Assembly (NCBI GenBank): GCA_951799425.1
Contig: OX637405.1
Location: forward strand, 17,705,089 to 17,769,088
Direction of reading: 5' to 3'
From: Ilex aquifolium
Taxonomy: Eukaryota; Streptophyta; Magnoliopsida; Aquifoliales; Aquifoliaceae
Length of the DNA stretch: 64,000 nt
The notes under the pieces are model-generated. The model worked only from the letters and a program-made list of their open reading frames with translations. It had not been told where the DNA came from and did not search any database. Positions 1 through 12,139 of the stretch are shown one piece after another (the stretch's first letter is position 1; every line of letters starts with the position of its first letter). The position numbers and the translations under genes are program-made.

Positions 1-640
1 ATACTGACGCATATGGGTAGAAAGAGAATCATTGAAAAAATCTACAAGGGTCCAACTTTCAAACCCATGGTGTGGACATGCATGGAGGAGATCTTTGAAT
101 TGTTCCAAACACTGATAAAATGTTTCATTGTCCTTCACCGTAAATTTCATTATGTGGTGTTTTGAAGTATTTGTGTGGTGAATAGGGATTTTTTTTTTGA
201 AAAACTCTTTCTGCAATGTAGACCAATCTAGGATAGAGTATGGTTTCAGAATATTGAGCCATTACTTGGCTTTATCATTCAGTGAAAAGGGAAAAAAGTT
301 TCAGCTTAGCCCGCTCAGAATTATCTTGGAGGGTCCCACATACCTCATTGAATTCCTTCATGTGAAGATAAGGATTTTTGGAATCGAGCCCACGGAATTG
401 TGGCAAATGCTGGATAGTGCCAGGTTTCATCGTGAACCTTTGTGCATTCTATGGGAAGATTAAACAAGACGGGACACTACTTATTGTGGGGTGCAGATAA
501 TCCCTAAGAGTTTTGACCTGTTGGTCAACCTCTTGAACACAGTTAGGGTTGTTTGCGTTATCTCCCATATCACTGCCTGTTCGACTAAGATCAAATGTGG
601 GGGCAATAATTGACTGATTCAACTCTAAAGATGCAAATGA
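1..640 (-). pseudogene. gag: Athila-type gag fragment, N-terminal half
   Basis: Read on the minus strand, this encodes the start of an Athila-type capsid polyprotein: MGDNANNPN near 568, the conserved stretch LRDYLHP just after it, and the core motifs FKDLLHACPHHGFESW near the left edge. The same blocks occur in order in gag of J (45960-47614) and N, so the identification is by internal comparison. The frame shifts around 450 and the piece runs off the left window edge. The right boundary with element T is estimated from loss of gag similarity near 620-640. It is a broken relic with no expected product. Confidence 0.75.
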
Positions 641-1231
641 AACAACAGATCCTGATGAGCCTAGGTCGAGCTGGGTCCAAGCCCAATTTATGGGTAAGCC
701 CAAATCAGTTAAAAGACAAGTCAAGTCCAGCTCATGGATTCAGCCTAGACCAAGATTCAAGGGATCTAGGGATATTAACACACATGGGGAGTAATTACTG
801 GGATAGCCACTCTCAGAGATCAAGACCATCTCTAATTATACCTATCCTTAGCTATAGCTATCTTCTCGGAAGGATTAGTCACCTATCACATCATGCCATC
901 GCCTCAACTAAGACTCTGTGCCTATAAATTGTAAGCTCTCTCCATTGAGAGAGATCTCTCTACAGACCCCTTACACAAGCTATCTATCTCATAGCTACCT
1001 CACCACACCTCGAGCTTACTCGAGCTCTCCCCTCAACTACTTTATCAATAAAGTCCTCCTACCACCGTTGCTGCCTTCAAAGTGGAGTAGGTCATCCTGA
1101 CCTAACCACTATACATATGTGTGTTGACCCAATCTTCGTCTCCTTTATTAATTTCTTTATTGATTGTTTCATTAATTTCCCTAAATCTTATTCTTGACTG
1201 TTGATTGTGCATAAGCCTGTTTTGTGCATCA
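640..1231 (+). repeat. 5' LTR of element T
   Basis: A TATA box (CTATAAATT at 922-930), a poly(A) signal (AATAAA at 1047-1052) and a primer-binding-like sequence just downstream mark this as an LTR. The left edge is uncertain because the partner LTR is missing; 640 is where the preceding gag similarity fades. Confidence 0.6.
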
Positions 1232-1237
1232 TTAGCT

Positions 1238-1252
1238 TGACGCCATCTGTGG
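1238..1252 (+). promoter_or_regulatory. Primer binding site of element T
   Basis: TGACGCCATCTGTGG lies just after the LTR. It resembles the primer site common in Tat elements, with G-to-A changes. It differs from the tRNA-Asp site of the Athila elements in this window. Confidence 0.55.
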
Positions 1253-1318
1253 AAAACGATTGAGTTTTCTACCACCTTGCTACTTTCTTTCGAATCAATG
1301 ACAATTACAACTAGATCG

Positions 1319-2900
1319 ATGAACCAATAACCTGAAGACAATAACCCAACTCGTCGGGAGGAGGCCCCGCTTCCGCCTCCGCCTCCACCCGCGGAATCGT
1401 CTATTGCGGCGAATCCTGTGGTCGGGCAACAGTTGTTGGAGACTATGCAATTGTTGGTGAGTCAAAATCAACAAATTCTTCAACTGATGCTTGCCTCAGG
1501 AGGCGTTGCCCCTCAACCCACAAGAGGAGCACCACTCCCTCCTATAGGAGAGGTACCACAGCCTCCCCACTCCAGGTGCCAAGGCGTCCCCCAGCGTGGC
1601 ACCTAGTGCTAGGGCGCTCCCATGGAGCGCTAGGGCACCCCTAACTAGGGAATCCCCCCGCAGCGTACAGGCCTCTCACATGTTTCCCTTCTTCATGTAC
1701 CTATTCCACACGTTGCCGACCATCTTGAGTAGGAAGATGAGGGGGAGAACCAGTATGAGGACCACGAGAGCTATTATAATGATCCAACAGAGGTTGTCCT
1801 TAACCAATGAGATGAGAAGATTAGGAAGGTGCAAAACCAACTTGGCAATGCCCTCAACGCCATCAAAGCATAGGCGTCAGATACGATGAATTATTTGGTA
1901 AGGTGTACTGACACTTCGTTTGTAGCGGATATTGTCAACTACCCTCTACCCTCAAAGTTCAAGATGTCTGCCATCGAGATCTTTGATGGCACCAAGGACC
2001 CCCTTGATCATCTCGACACATACAAATCTCTCTTGCAGCTCTACAACGTGCCTGACGAGATTATGTGTAGAACCTTCCCTACCACCCTTAAAGGATCCGC
2101 ACAACAATAGTTTACGAAGCTCAAGCCTTCTTCCATCCATTCCTTTGTAGAGTTGAGCAAATCCTTCGTCTCCCACTTCATTGGGGGATGCCGACATCAG
2201 AAACCGATTACCCACCTGCTCATCATCAAGTAGGACCGGGATGAAAGCCTTAGGAGCTACCTAACTTGTTTTAACGAGGAGGCTCTCCAAATCGAGTCAA
2301 GGTAACCATGATCGCCTCTATTGCAGGTCTGCACTCCTTCAATTTTATGTTCTCTGTCCTGAAGAAGTCGCTCTCCAGCATGCCCAAGCTGTTGTCAAGG
2401 GCACAGAAGTACATGAATGCCGAGAATGTCACCAAGGCTAGATGAGGTGAGTCATCTCGAGGAGGTGAGAAAAGGAAGGACACCCGTGAGGACAAGTGGG
2501 AGGCAAATAAAAAGAGGAAGAGGACGGAAAAGGGTCTTTATTAAAGACCATCTTGGTCCCGCACCTTAGAGAGAGCGACAAGATTTTACGCCACTCAATG
2601 CCTCGGTGGAGCACATCCTGTTCCAGATACAGGATGATCCAACACTACGATGGCTAGGAAAGATGAAATCCACCCCAAACCGTAGGAATCCCAATAAATA
2701 CTGCCCCTTCCACCGTGACCATGACCACGACACTGATTACTGCTTCGAGCTTAAGAGGCAAATCGAGGAGCTTATTCAGCGTGGTTAGTTACGGTAGTAT
2801 GCTACTGGTAGAGGATAGGCTCCGCCGCCTGATAGGAATAAGGAGGGCAGAGAGCACCAACCCCTCGGAGAAATCCAGACGATCTCCGGAGGGTTAGGAG
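1319..2900 (+). pseudogene. gag: Tat-type gag of element T
   Basis: The frame opens with ATG at 1319 but has a stop at the fourth codon. It continues through a proline-rich N-terminus to the capsid core (1886-2290: FDGTKDPLDHLDTYKSLL) and a Cys/His-rich motif near 2698-2790 (CPFHRDHDHDTDYCFELK). The latter matches the usual Tat gag C-terminus. Stops at about 2108, 2233 and 2788, plus frame changes, break it. The product would have been the capsid/nucleocapsid protein that packages element RNA. Confidence 0.75.
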
Positions 2901-3079
2901 GAGGGAGTTGCTCCAACTCTGCTAGGAAAGCCCACACCAAGAAAGCCAGACAGGCAGAGTCGCATGACTCTCGCCCGACGAAGACACCCCGACAAGGGAA
3001 AGAAGAGGTCAACACCTTCTCAAATAGGGACCTCGAGGGAATCCAAGTCCCTCATGATGATCCTCTAGTTTTAACCATG

Positions 3080-4863
3080 ATGGTAGCCAACTACTAGGTT
3101 AAGAGAATTCTGGTCGACAGCGGCAGTTCAACTGATATCCTATTTGCACCAGCCTTTGACTGCCTCCACCTTGGCAGGGAGAGATTGCAACCCGTCAGGA
3201 CACCTCTTGTTGGCTTCTCGAGGGAGAGGGTTTATCCCTTGGGTTCCATCACCCCGCCGATCACTGTAGGGGCAACACCAAGAAGCTCCACCATCATGGT
3301 AAACTTCATAGTACTAGACTATCCCTCTACCTACAACATCATTCTTGGACGCCTTGCACTCAACACCCTAAGGGCAGTGCCATCCACCTACCACGTATTC
3401 CTCTGTTTCCCAACCCCCAGTGGGATCGGAGAAGTCAGATGAGACTAGGTCTTCGCCTGGGAATGCTACGTGGCCTCTATGAGGGCCAGAAGGCCACAAG
3501 AGACTCTCCATGTTGAAATACTTGACCCTCGAGATCACAGAACCTTGGAAAGAGTGGAACCAACAGAAGAGCTTCAGCCAGTGGAGTTAGACGAGAGCCT
3601 TTCAGAGAGGAGAATTTATATTGGCTCCTCACTATCTTAGGAACAGGCATTCTGCTTGGTAGATTTTCTCAGACGGAACATGGATGTCTTCGCTTGGTCC
3701 CACGAAGACCTGGAGGGCATCGATCCTAAGGTGGCCACCCACCGGCTCAATGTGGATCCTAGGTACAAACCTGTCTGTCAAAAGTTGAGGAATATAAGTA
3801 CCGAGAAAGGCCAAGCCATGGAGAAAGAAGTGGAGAAGTTGCTGACAAAGATGTCAGTAAGGGAGGTAGCTTATCCGAATTGGCTATCAAATGTAGTGAT
3901 GGTGACAAAAGCCAATGGGAAGTGGCACCTTTATGTGGATTTCACGAAGCTCAACAAGGCCTGTCCCAAAGACAACTATCCCCTGCCATGCATCAACATC
4001 ATTATTGATGCCACCGCGGGACACGAGCTCCTGAGCTTTCTAGATGCTTACTTTGGGTACAACCAGATTAGCATGTTCCCTCCAGACTAGGAGAAAACAT
4101 CCTTCATCACCCTGAAGGGCACCTACTGCTATAGGGTGATGCTTTTCGGACTCAAGAATGCTGGAGCCATATACTAGCGCCTCGTGAACAAGATGTTTGA
4201 GGCACAGATTGGGAAGACCATGGAAGTCTACGTGGATGACATGTTGGTGAAGAGCATGCTTGCAGCAGACCACGTGACAGATCTCCAGGAGACCTTTGAC
4301 ATCCTGAGAGCCTACAAGATGAAGCTAAATTCTGAAAAGTGCGCATTTGGCGCGAGCTCAGGAAAATTCCTAGGCTTCATGGTGAACAAAAAGGGTATTG
4401 AGGACAACCCAGACAAGATCAGAGCTATCCTACAGATGAAGTCCCCAACTTCTGTGAAGGAGGTTCAGCGCCTTAACGGGAGGATAGCAGCCCTCAGCAG
4501 GTTTGTCTCAAAATCAGCAGACAAATGTCTGCCTTTCTTTAAAATCCTCCATAAATCCTTTGAGTGGGGACCAGATGCAGAGGAGGTCTTCCAGACGTTA
4601 AAGACCTACCTCGTCACACCTCCTTTGCTTTCCCATGCTGTACCAAGAGAGATCTTGTACCTCTACCTCTCATCCTCGTTCTCTGCGGTGAGCTCCGTCC
4701 TTGTTAGAGAGGATGAAAGAGTCCAAACGCATGTGTACTATGTAAGCAGGGCATACCGAGGAGCGGAGGTAAGATACTCAGAGCTTGAGAAGTTGGCTCT
4801 CGCACTTGTCACAGCCGCCAGGCGCCTACACCACTATTTTCAGAGCCACACTATCGTGGTTGT
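3080..4863 (+). pseudogene. pol: Tat-type pol of element T (protease, RT, partial RNase H)
   Basis: The aspartic protease active site VDSGSSTDIL lies near 3112, and the flap/end motif NIILGRLALN near 3340. RT follows from 3656: FAWSHEDLEGID, then LDAYFGYNQI, then the catalytic YVDD at 4229-4240. RNase H is cut off after SHTIVVV at 4863. In-frame TAG codons at 3097, 4088 and 4175 sit where CAG (Gln) is expected, consistent with C-to-T decay. Integrase is absent because element A interrupts the gene. Confidence 0.85.
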
Positions 4864-6784
4864 TGATTAGCACTTAAAATTAGCATATTACTATGCCGTT
4901 TTAAGACTAATTGTACTTTGATGGAGTTTAAGTGATGTCATTTCAGGCCCTAAACTGAACAAGGACTCAAGAACAACAAGTATCACACTTGAATGCAACA
5001 CCAGCACATTAGAGCCCAAAATTGGAGAAGCTTGGAGCACAGCCAGAACGTTCGAACGCCAACTCATGTTCGAACGGCCACATTGAACTGTAGCAGACCC
5101 AACTGCTAAGAGAAGGCGTGTTGCAGCTAGGAAAGAAGACTGAAGCTTTGAGGCACTTAAGTATCACGTTCGAACGCCAACTCACGTTCGAACGTGCACT
5201 TGAGTTGATTGAAGACCAGACTACTGCATAGAGTGTGGAACTGAACTTCATAGAAGACCAACAGATCACTCGAGTGAGAGGATCAGAGCACATCTGGCGT
5301 TCGAACGCCCATAGTGCAAAGACAGCAGACAACGTTTGAACGTTCATAAAGCAAAAATAGAAACAATGTTCGAACGCCAACTCATGTTCGAACGTTCTCC
5401 ATAGACTGACAGCAGAGTAGTTGATTTTTCACTTGGACTTGGGCGGCATACACTATTCCTTCACCCCCTCTTGTCTCCTCCTCTTGCCTATAAATACTCC
5501 AATTGTTGGAGAGCTTGAGGAGCCAAGTAGAGAGGTTGATGGAGGCTTAGACTCCCACTCACATTGTAGATTTAGCTTACATTTTCCTTGTATGAAGTCT
5601 TTATTTTAGAGATTAGTTTGGCTTTAGTCCAACATCTCCTTGCTTGTTATAAAAGTAGTTTTATGCTTATGCTTTTATTTACATGCATAGAAGGGAGTTA
5701 GTTCATCTTTTGGTTGAGGAAGCAACCCTCCATTCCTTGGTTGAGGAAGCCACCCTCCAAATGTGACTGGCTTTCTTCTACTTTTATTGTTTATGTACTT
5801 CATTTCCATTGCTTGAGCTTCTTTCTTTCTTAGAGGAGTGAAACTCTTCCACTTTTCTAGAGCTTTACCAAAGCCGTGAAGGGTGGAACGTGATTCACTC
5901 AATCTTTTTTAAAGATTGGTTCCTTGTTCATTGTTATTTCATCTTTTAAGTCCTCTACTTGGAGGGATGAGCATCACCCACTTTTCTAACTTTACCAAAG
6001 CCATGAAGAGTGAGTAGTTTCTCATTCACTCTTTAGTAAGAGGAGAAGGGCATGCATAAGTTATCCGGGAATTATATTTGTGCACTGTTCTTATGCTTAA
6101 CGTTTATTTCTTCTTGCTTATTGGATGATTGATTACATCTAGCAAAGTTAAGGTACTTTGTATAACCGTGGGCTCTTTCTATGACACGGATGACTCTTGC
6201 ATAGAAAGACTCATCGGATCAAGGCAAGTACCCCGGCTAGATCTTCATGACTACCCTTCAATCCTCCCCCTTATTGTGCTTCATTTAAAGAATGTAATAT
6301 TAATGTCATGATTGGATGTCTTGTAGAAACACTTGCTTGTTTGTAGACGGGTTAAGTCTCGGCACAGACAATTCTTGTAAACTTCTAGAAAGACATCGGA
6401 ATCATGTTCTTAATTCTCATAGTCAATCTTTATCTTCCGATTAACTTGCTGTTAACACGAGAGTTAATTGAGTTATCAAGCATAAGTATAATAAACCGAA
6501 TAATTAATTACATGTCCAAATTCTTGAACTAAAGAGTGACTTTTTTTTATTAGAGTTTATCTCATATTTTGTTAAGACAATTCTCTTGGAAAGAATCTTA
6601 TATTCTGTCCAGGAAATCTCACACATCACAACAAATCTCAAAGGTTATAATCAATAGGTCTCCACCACTGCTTATCTCAAAAATACCAACAAAAGTTCCC
6701 TGTGGATTCGACTCTGGACTCAAACCGGATTATTACTACAGCTTGACCGCCTACACTTGGGTGTACACATTTCGGATCAAGTCA
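4864..6784 (+). repeat. 5' LTR of element A (about 1.92 kb)
   Basis: It starts TGATTAGCAC and ends GATCAAGTCA, a few bases before the primer site. U3 holds the CGTTCGAACG array (5049-5394), then a TATA box CTATAAATA at 5488-5496. The R/U5 part is AT-rich with repeated CTTTACCAAAGCC blocks near 5866 and 5990. The only ORFs in it are short and without family similarity. Confidence 0.9.
5049..5394. promoter_or_regulatory. CGTTCGAACG palindrome array in LTR A
   Basis: Seven TTCGAA-centred palindromes start at about 5049, 5067, 5167, 5185, 5298, 5367 and 5385. They often come in pairs 18 bases apart separated by CCAACTCA-like spacers. A degenerate copy lies near 5333. The array sits about 95 bases upstream of the TATA box, where upstream promoter elements belong. 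A binding role is inference. Confidence 0.8.
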
Positions 6785-6790
6785 AGTTTT

Positions 6791-6808
6791 TGGCGCCGTT
6801 GCCGGGGA
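6791..6808 (+). promoter_or_regulatory. Primer binding site of element A (tRNA-Asp)
   Basis: TGGCGCCGTTGCCGGGGA is an unbroken 18-base match to the complement of the plant tRNA-Asp 3' end, the usual Athila primer. Confidence 0.9.
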
Positions 6809-6902
6809 ACTTTGAAAGGTGTTTTAAGGTAAAAGGTAAAAAGACCTTCATCTTTGTATATATTCTTTGGTTTACTGTGAATAACTTTGTTTTATTTTCT
6901 TT

Positions 6903-8480
6903 ATGATTGAGGGCACTCCTCACTATCAAAATTTTTCGGCAGAATCTTGTGAGTCTGTGAATCAGCCTGAACCAAATTCACCTAGTTCAGTAGCAGACTC
7001 TTGTGAGGGTAATATGACAAATAATGAGAGAAACGAAGAAGTCCCTATGAGAGAGGAGGAAGTGCCTAACAATCGAACTTTCCCACAAGAAACAGTGTCC
7101 CGTCCTGTTTTATATTTCCTGAAAATGCTCCCCCCTTTACTGTAAAGCCGGGAACAGTGCAGTTATACCCGTGTTTCATGGATTAGATGCAGAAAATCCA
7201 TATCTGCATATAAGAGATTTTGAGGAAGTGTGTGGAACATTTCAAGACAATTCCGAACTAGCCAAGATGAAACTGTTTTCTTTCTCTTTAAGGGATAGAG
7301 CTAAACAATGACTAAATTCTTTAAAAGCTTTTTCAATACCTAATTGGCAGGCATTGCAAAATAAATTTTTTAGAAAGTTTTTTCCTCTACACCGTACGAA
7401 TGCATTAAAAAGGCAAATCATGAATTTTGCGGTTAAAGAATGAGAAATTTTTTACCAAAGCTGGGAGAGATTCAAAGATCTGCTCCAATCCTGCCCACAT
7501 CACGCTTTTGAGAATTGGACTTTGGTAGGATTTTTCTATGACTCTTTACCCTCTAGACTACGTCAGTTTGTCGAAATAATGGCCCAAGGAGAATTTATGG
7601 GAAAAAGTCCGGAGGAGACATTCAATTTTTTTGACACCATATCTGACAGTTCTCAGATGTGGGACTCAGCCTCTCCTACCTCTGTAGGAGCCAGACCATC
7701 TACTTCCCAAGGAGGTAAATATGTATTGAGAGAGGATGATGACTTGAGAGCAAAAATGTCTACGTTGTCTCGAAAGCTTGAAGCTTTAGAGATGAAGAAA
7801 ATCCATCAAGTTGATGTTAGCTCTTCCACAGAACAAGTGTGTGGAATCTGTGTGCTAACATGACACCTTACTGGGGAGTGTCCCACCATCCCAGCGTTCA
7901 AAGAGGTCTTGTTGGAACAAACACATGCAGTTTCCAACTTCAACAAGCCTTACTCCAACCCATACTCTGAAACATAAAATCCAGGGTGGCGAAACCACCC
8001 TAACTTCAGTTGGAAGAACACACAACCAATGCCCATGAACCAACAACAAGGCTCATACCCACCACCTCAAGGACCTCTCGCATATCAACCATACCAACCA
8101 CCACAAAAGAGGAGCCTTGAGGACACACTGAATCAGTTCATGCAAAGCCAAATGAACTATAACAATAATTCCACACAGGCTTTCACTGATTTCAAAACCC
8201 AGACCACTCAATCTTTTGAGGATCTTAAAAGCCATATCCAAAAATTGACCCAATTCATGGTCACACACGAAAAGGGCAAGTTTCCTGCCCATACAAAGCA
8301 ACCCCAAGGCCAATTCCATGTGGGGAACCCTTCAACAACAAGAAACACACAAGACCAAGCCAAGTTGTCACTACACTAAGAAGTGGCAAGGTGATTGACA
8401 AGACCATCAGAGACATACTCATTCCAAAGCCAAGACCTGAGTCAATCCCAATCAACCCATCATCTGAGCCTGAACCAATT
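6903..8480 (+). pseudogene. gag: Athila gag of element A
   Basis: Starts at ATG 6903 (MIEGTPHYQNF). A frameshift near 7110-7140 separates the N-terminus from the capsid core (FHGLDAENPYLHIRDFEE, then FKDLLQSCPHHAFENW). TGA stops at about 7309, 7441 and 7861 interrupt it. The knuckle CGICVLT*HLTGEC keeps the C-x2-C-x4-H-x4-C spacing but contains a stop where J has Gly. The Gln/Pro-rich linker follows to about 8379, then another frameshift. The intact protein would coat element RNA in the cytoplasmic particle. Confidence 0.85.
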
Positions 8481-8510
8481 TAGACTGAACTTGAAGAAGA
8501 ACCTGAGCCT

Positions 8511-10293
8511 ATGATTGAACAAGAGCTAGAACATTTTGAGGAAAAAGAACCTTCATGTTCCATTCCTGCTCCTTTTCCTCATAGACTCAAAACCAAACAG
8601 AAGTTGAAAAATCAGCCTAAAATTTACGAGCTTTTTAAGCAAGTAAATATCAACATCCCACTTCTGGACGCAATCAAACAAGTCCCGTCTTATGCCAAGT
8701 TTCTAAAAGACTTGTGCACAATCAAGAGAAGCCAGAATGTCCAAAAAAGAGCCTTCTTAACAGAACAAACCAGTGCCCTTTTTCAACACAAAACCCTTCC
8801 AAAATACAAAGACCCAGGGTGTCCGACTGTGTCATGTATCATTGAAAACTTCAGAATTGAACAAGCACTGTTAGACCTTGGAGCCAGTGTTAATTTTGTA
8901 CCCTACTCTGTCTACCAGCAGTTGGGTCTGGGTAAACTTAAACCCACTTGTGTCACACTCCAGTTGGCTGACAGATCTGTCAAAACCCCCAGAGGGATTG
9001 TTGAAGATGTGCTTGTCCAAGTGGACAACTTTGTCTTCCCTGTTGACTTCATTGTTCTGGATACTCAGCCAGCAATACATTCGGAGAACCAAATTCCCGT
9101 CATTCTTGGTCGACCTTTCCTAGCAATTTCCAATGCACTAATCAATTGCAGGAATGGAGTCATGAAATTAACTTTTGGGAATATGACTCTCGAATTGAAC
9201 ATTTTCAATATTGCTAAGCATCCAGAAGAAGAAAAGGAAGAAAGGGAAATAAACTCCATTGAATCGTTGATACAGGAACATCTGAATGACACATTCTGTG
9301 AGGACACAACAGATGATGACCCAAATCCACCAAGTTTCCCTACTCATGCTGTTGAGACATGGGCCCCCAAATTCGAAGAGATTTCACCAAGTGGCACAAA
9401 GCCAATCTCATCAAGTGATAGGCCACCAAAGCCTGAATTGAAACCTCTTCTATCTGACCTCAAATATGCATTCTTAGGAGAGGATGAGTCATACTCAGTG
9501 GTAATTTCATCTAAGCTCACAGACTTGCATGAGTCTAAATTGATTGAAGTTCTTCAAAGCCATAAAAACACCATTGGATGGACCATCGTTTACTTGAAAG
9601 ATATAAGCCCGTTAATCTGCAATCATGCTATATACCTTGAAGAGGATTCAAAACCCTCTCGTCAAATGCAGCGATGACTAAACCCTCACATGAAGGAAGT
9701 AGTGAGAACTGAGGTACTCAAGCTTTTAGATGCAGGGATAATCTTCCCCATCTTTGATAGCAAGTGGTTTAGTCCAACCCAAGTTGTGCCCAAAAAGTCT
9801 GGGGTCACAGTGGTAAAAAATGATGCAAATGAACTAGTACCAACTCGAGTCATCATAGGATGGCGAATGTGCATTGATTATCGAAAACTCAATTTGGTCA
9901 CTAGAAAAGATCATTTTCATCTTCCATTTCTTGACCAAGTCCTAGAGAGAATTGCAAGCCATGCATTTTACTGTTTCCTAGATGGGTATTCTGCGTATAA
10001 CCAAATTGAGATAGCACTAGATGATCAGGAGAAAATAACCTTCACATGACCATTTGGCATCTTTGCATTCAAAAGGATGCCATTTGGACTTTGTAACGCT
10101 CCTGCAACATTCCAAAGATGTATGCTAAGCTTGTTCAGTGATATGGTTGAAATTTTTTTGGAAGTATTTATGGATGATTTCTCTGTATATGGTGATTCCT
10201 TTGATTTGTGTTTAACCAATCTGGAGAAAGTGCTAATCAGATGTAAGGAAGCCAATCTAGTGCTCAATTGGGAAAAATGCCATTTTATGGTAA
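8511..10293 (+). pseudogene. pol: Athila protease-RT of element A, truncated
   Basis: The frame is open from 8511 to 9677 (388 codons). It covers the conserved IPLLDAIKQVPSYAKFL region, the protease active site LLDLGASVN (near 8872) and ILGRPFL (near 9102). A TGA at 9675 and a second TGA near 10046, inside FTCPFG, break RT. RT motifs include [31 protein letters not shown] and the catalytic FMDDFSVYGDS (near 10170). The gene ends abruptly at HFMV where element B inserted. RNase H and integrase are missing. Confidence 0.9.
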
Positions 10294-11982
10294 TGATTAG
10301 CATAAAACTTTGTATATTTTTATGTGCTAATCATCTTATTTTAATTACTTTTGGAGATTAAATGATGGGAGTTGGGTTAATTGAGTTCTTAACGATGATA
10401 TTTGGTGTTTGCAGTTAAAAGGTGCTAAATGAGGCTTCTTAAGGCCTTCCCAAACCATTTGAGACAAGTGAGGCTGAAAAGATAGCTTGGGGATAGCTCA
10501 GGAGAGGAGGAAATCAGAAAATCAGGAAGTCAGCCAAAATCGTACCGGTACGCTAAGGCTACTGGAATTCAGTGTACCGGTATGCGTACCGGTACGCTGA
10601 AGCCACTGGAGTTCGACGTACCGGTACGCGTACCGGTACGATTTGCCTGATCTGCCCAAATGCTCTGTAACTCATGTCTGCTGATTTGAGGGTCCCACCA
10701 ACAGACCTCCCATGCTCCCCTGACACGCCCACAACACTATTAACCCTTTTCACATCCTTGATTGCAAGTTTGGAGCCTGGGTAATCAATGAGGAGAGAGA
10801 AAAGAAGAGAAGCGGAGCTGGGTGTGCAGACAAGCTCTGCAACCCCTCTGTCCAGCCCATTCCTCTTGCACCCCTACAGATGGAGGTCACTTCTGAAGTC
10901 TAGGGCATCTCTCCAAGCACGTTTTTGGAGGGAAAGGGATCTCCAGCATTGGCATTCAGCATATTGGACAGACATAGATAGATATAGAGAGAGAGAGTCT
11001 GGAGAAGATGATAAATAGTGTTCTAGAGAGATAAACTTGAGATTTTTATATTTTCTTCATGACATTGTCTTGTAATTTGCTATAAGAACCTTTCAAGCTT
11101 CATTTAATGTTATTAATGCTAGTTGCTAGAAGTTGATTGCAAGTTTATTTTTCTCTTTAAGCTTTCACCATTAATGCATCAAAGGTTTCCTTTTCTTACT
11201 TTTAAAATGGGTATTTATTGCTTTCATTTATAATTTATGTTTATGTGCATTTAGTTACTCAAGAGCTTTATTCCTTTGGAATGCATCCTCACTACATTAT
11301 TAATTTCATCCCAAGCATGAGTAGCTAAAATCTTTTAGTTGGCAATACCAAGGGGAACCTCCACTTGGGTATGCCATTTCAACTAATTCTCCTCCCTTTT
11401 TCAGAGATCAATGGTTCGGTTTGACTGGGTTGAGGGTGGATAAATTGGTGAGTCTTTGATATTCCGTAGGCCTAGTCACGGTTTATGCTTAGATACTCAC
11501 CCTTCTTATCCCCAGCTTCTCACGAATCAATCGTTCCTTCATGCTCTATTTGAGGAGGGATTCGAGTTGAGATGACATTCCTATTGGAGTAACCTCTTGG
11601 GTTTGCCAACACTTGTTTCTCACTTCATTTTCATCAACACACACTCACCAAACAACTTTCAACCACAAAGATTTTACACTTTCTTTTACTAAAAATCACC
11701 TTCCCATTTGGTTTACTTCCTTCCCCGTGGAAACGACCTTGGAATACCACCAAGTAAAACACGACCCGCGAAAGTCTCCTTGCGCTTGGGGGGCACTTTT
11801 GTACACACACACACATTTTTGTGCATTCACATTTCACATTTCCATCATCTCATTTTCCTTTCTCCTTGCCCTTTCTTTTGAAACTATCCTAAGGGAGAGT
11901 GACACTCCCCTTTATCCATACACTACACATTCTAAGGGATGGTTTTTAGAGGTTAGGAAACAACAACGTTTTTCTTCAAGCA
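10294..11982 (+). repeat. 5' LTR of element B (about 1.69 kb)
   Basis: Starts TGATTAGCATAAAAC and ends TTCTTCAAGCA. The U3 carries the CGTACCGGTACG array, then a GGGTCCCACC block also found in LTRs D and M. No clear TATA box was found. The 3' part contains TCCTTGCGCTTGGGG, shared with LTRs D and M. Confidence 0.92.
10541..10640. promoter_or_regulatory. CGTACCGGTACG palindrome array in LTR B
   Basis: Four perfect 12-base palindromes start at 10541, 10585, 10617 and 10629, with a degenerate copy at about 10573. Spacers contain CCACTGGAGTTCGA. A slightly longer version is in the 3' LTR (22086-22197), and a third copy lies inside the element upstream of ORF3. Confidence 0.85.
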
Positions 11983-11986
11983 TTTT

Positions 11987-12004
11987 TGGCGCCGTTGCCG
12001 GGGA
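11987..12004 (+). promoter_or_regulatory. Primer binding site of element B (tRNA-Asp)
   Basis: TGGCGCCGTTGCCGGGGA is an intact match to the tRNA-Asp 3' complement, four bases after the LTR end. Confidence 0.92.
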
Positions 12005-12139
12005 AGACAAGTGTCAAACCAAGAAGGTGATTTTCGGACGACGGAGGTAAGTCCCGTGATCTTCATCACGGGCTTAGGTACGTTGTCTCGTGTATATATT
12101 TTTGTTTGTGTATAATTTCATTTATAGATATTTTGTTGC

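Larger units (their letters stand above)
640..4863 (+). mobile_element. Element T: Ty3/gypsy Tat-lineage retrotransposon, 3'-truncated
   Basis: Order on the plus strand is LTR, primer site, gag, protease, RT and part of RNase H. The gag (FDGTKDPLDHL) and the RT (YVDDMLVKS) are of the Tat/Ogre kind and unlike the Athila pol of the neighbours. The element stops inside RNase H at 4863, exactly where LTR A begins with TGATTAG, so A inserted into it. Its integrase and 3' LTR are not in the window. Many in-frame stops show that it is old. Confidence 0.85.
4864..10293 (+). mobile_element. Element A: Athila-type retrotransposon, 3'-truncated by B
   Basis: It has a full 5' LTR (4864-6784), a tRNA-Asp primer site, gag, protease and the first two thirds of RT. 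It ends inside RT at HFMV, where LTR B begins (TGATTAGC at 10294). Its 3' part is not seen beyond B, because the right end of B is itself truncated. It is the same family as element J: their LTRs align from end to end and share the TTCGAA palindromes. Confidence 0.9.

Noticed and set aside
5009..5380. 123-codon minus-strand ORF in LTR A
   Set aside because: It is the antisense of the palindrome-rich U3; cysteine and serine richness comes from TTCGAA repeats.
6791..6808. Possible tRNA gene fragments at the six tRNA-Asp-like sites
   Set aside because: Only 18 bases match the tRNA 3' end, each directly beside an LTR. They are primer binding sites.
8053..8319. Several minus-strand ORFs of 60-120 codons across gag and pol
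   Set aside because: They are shadows of the sense genes, recurring wherever the same gag-pol region occurs.
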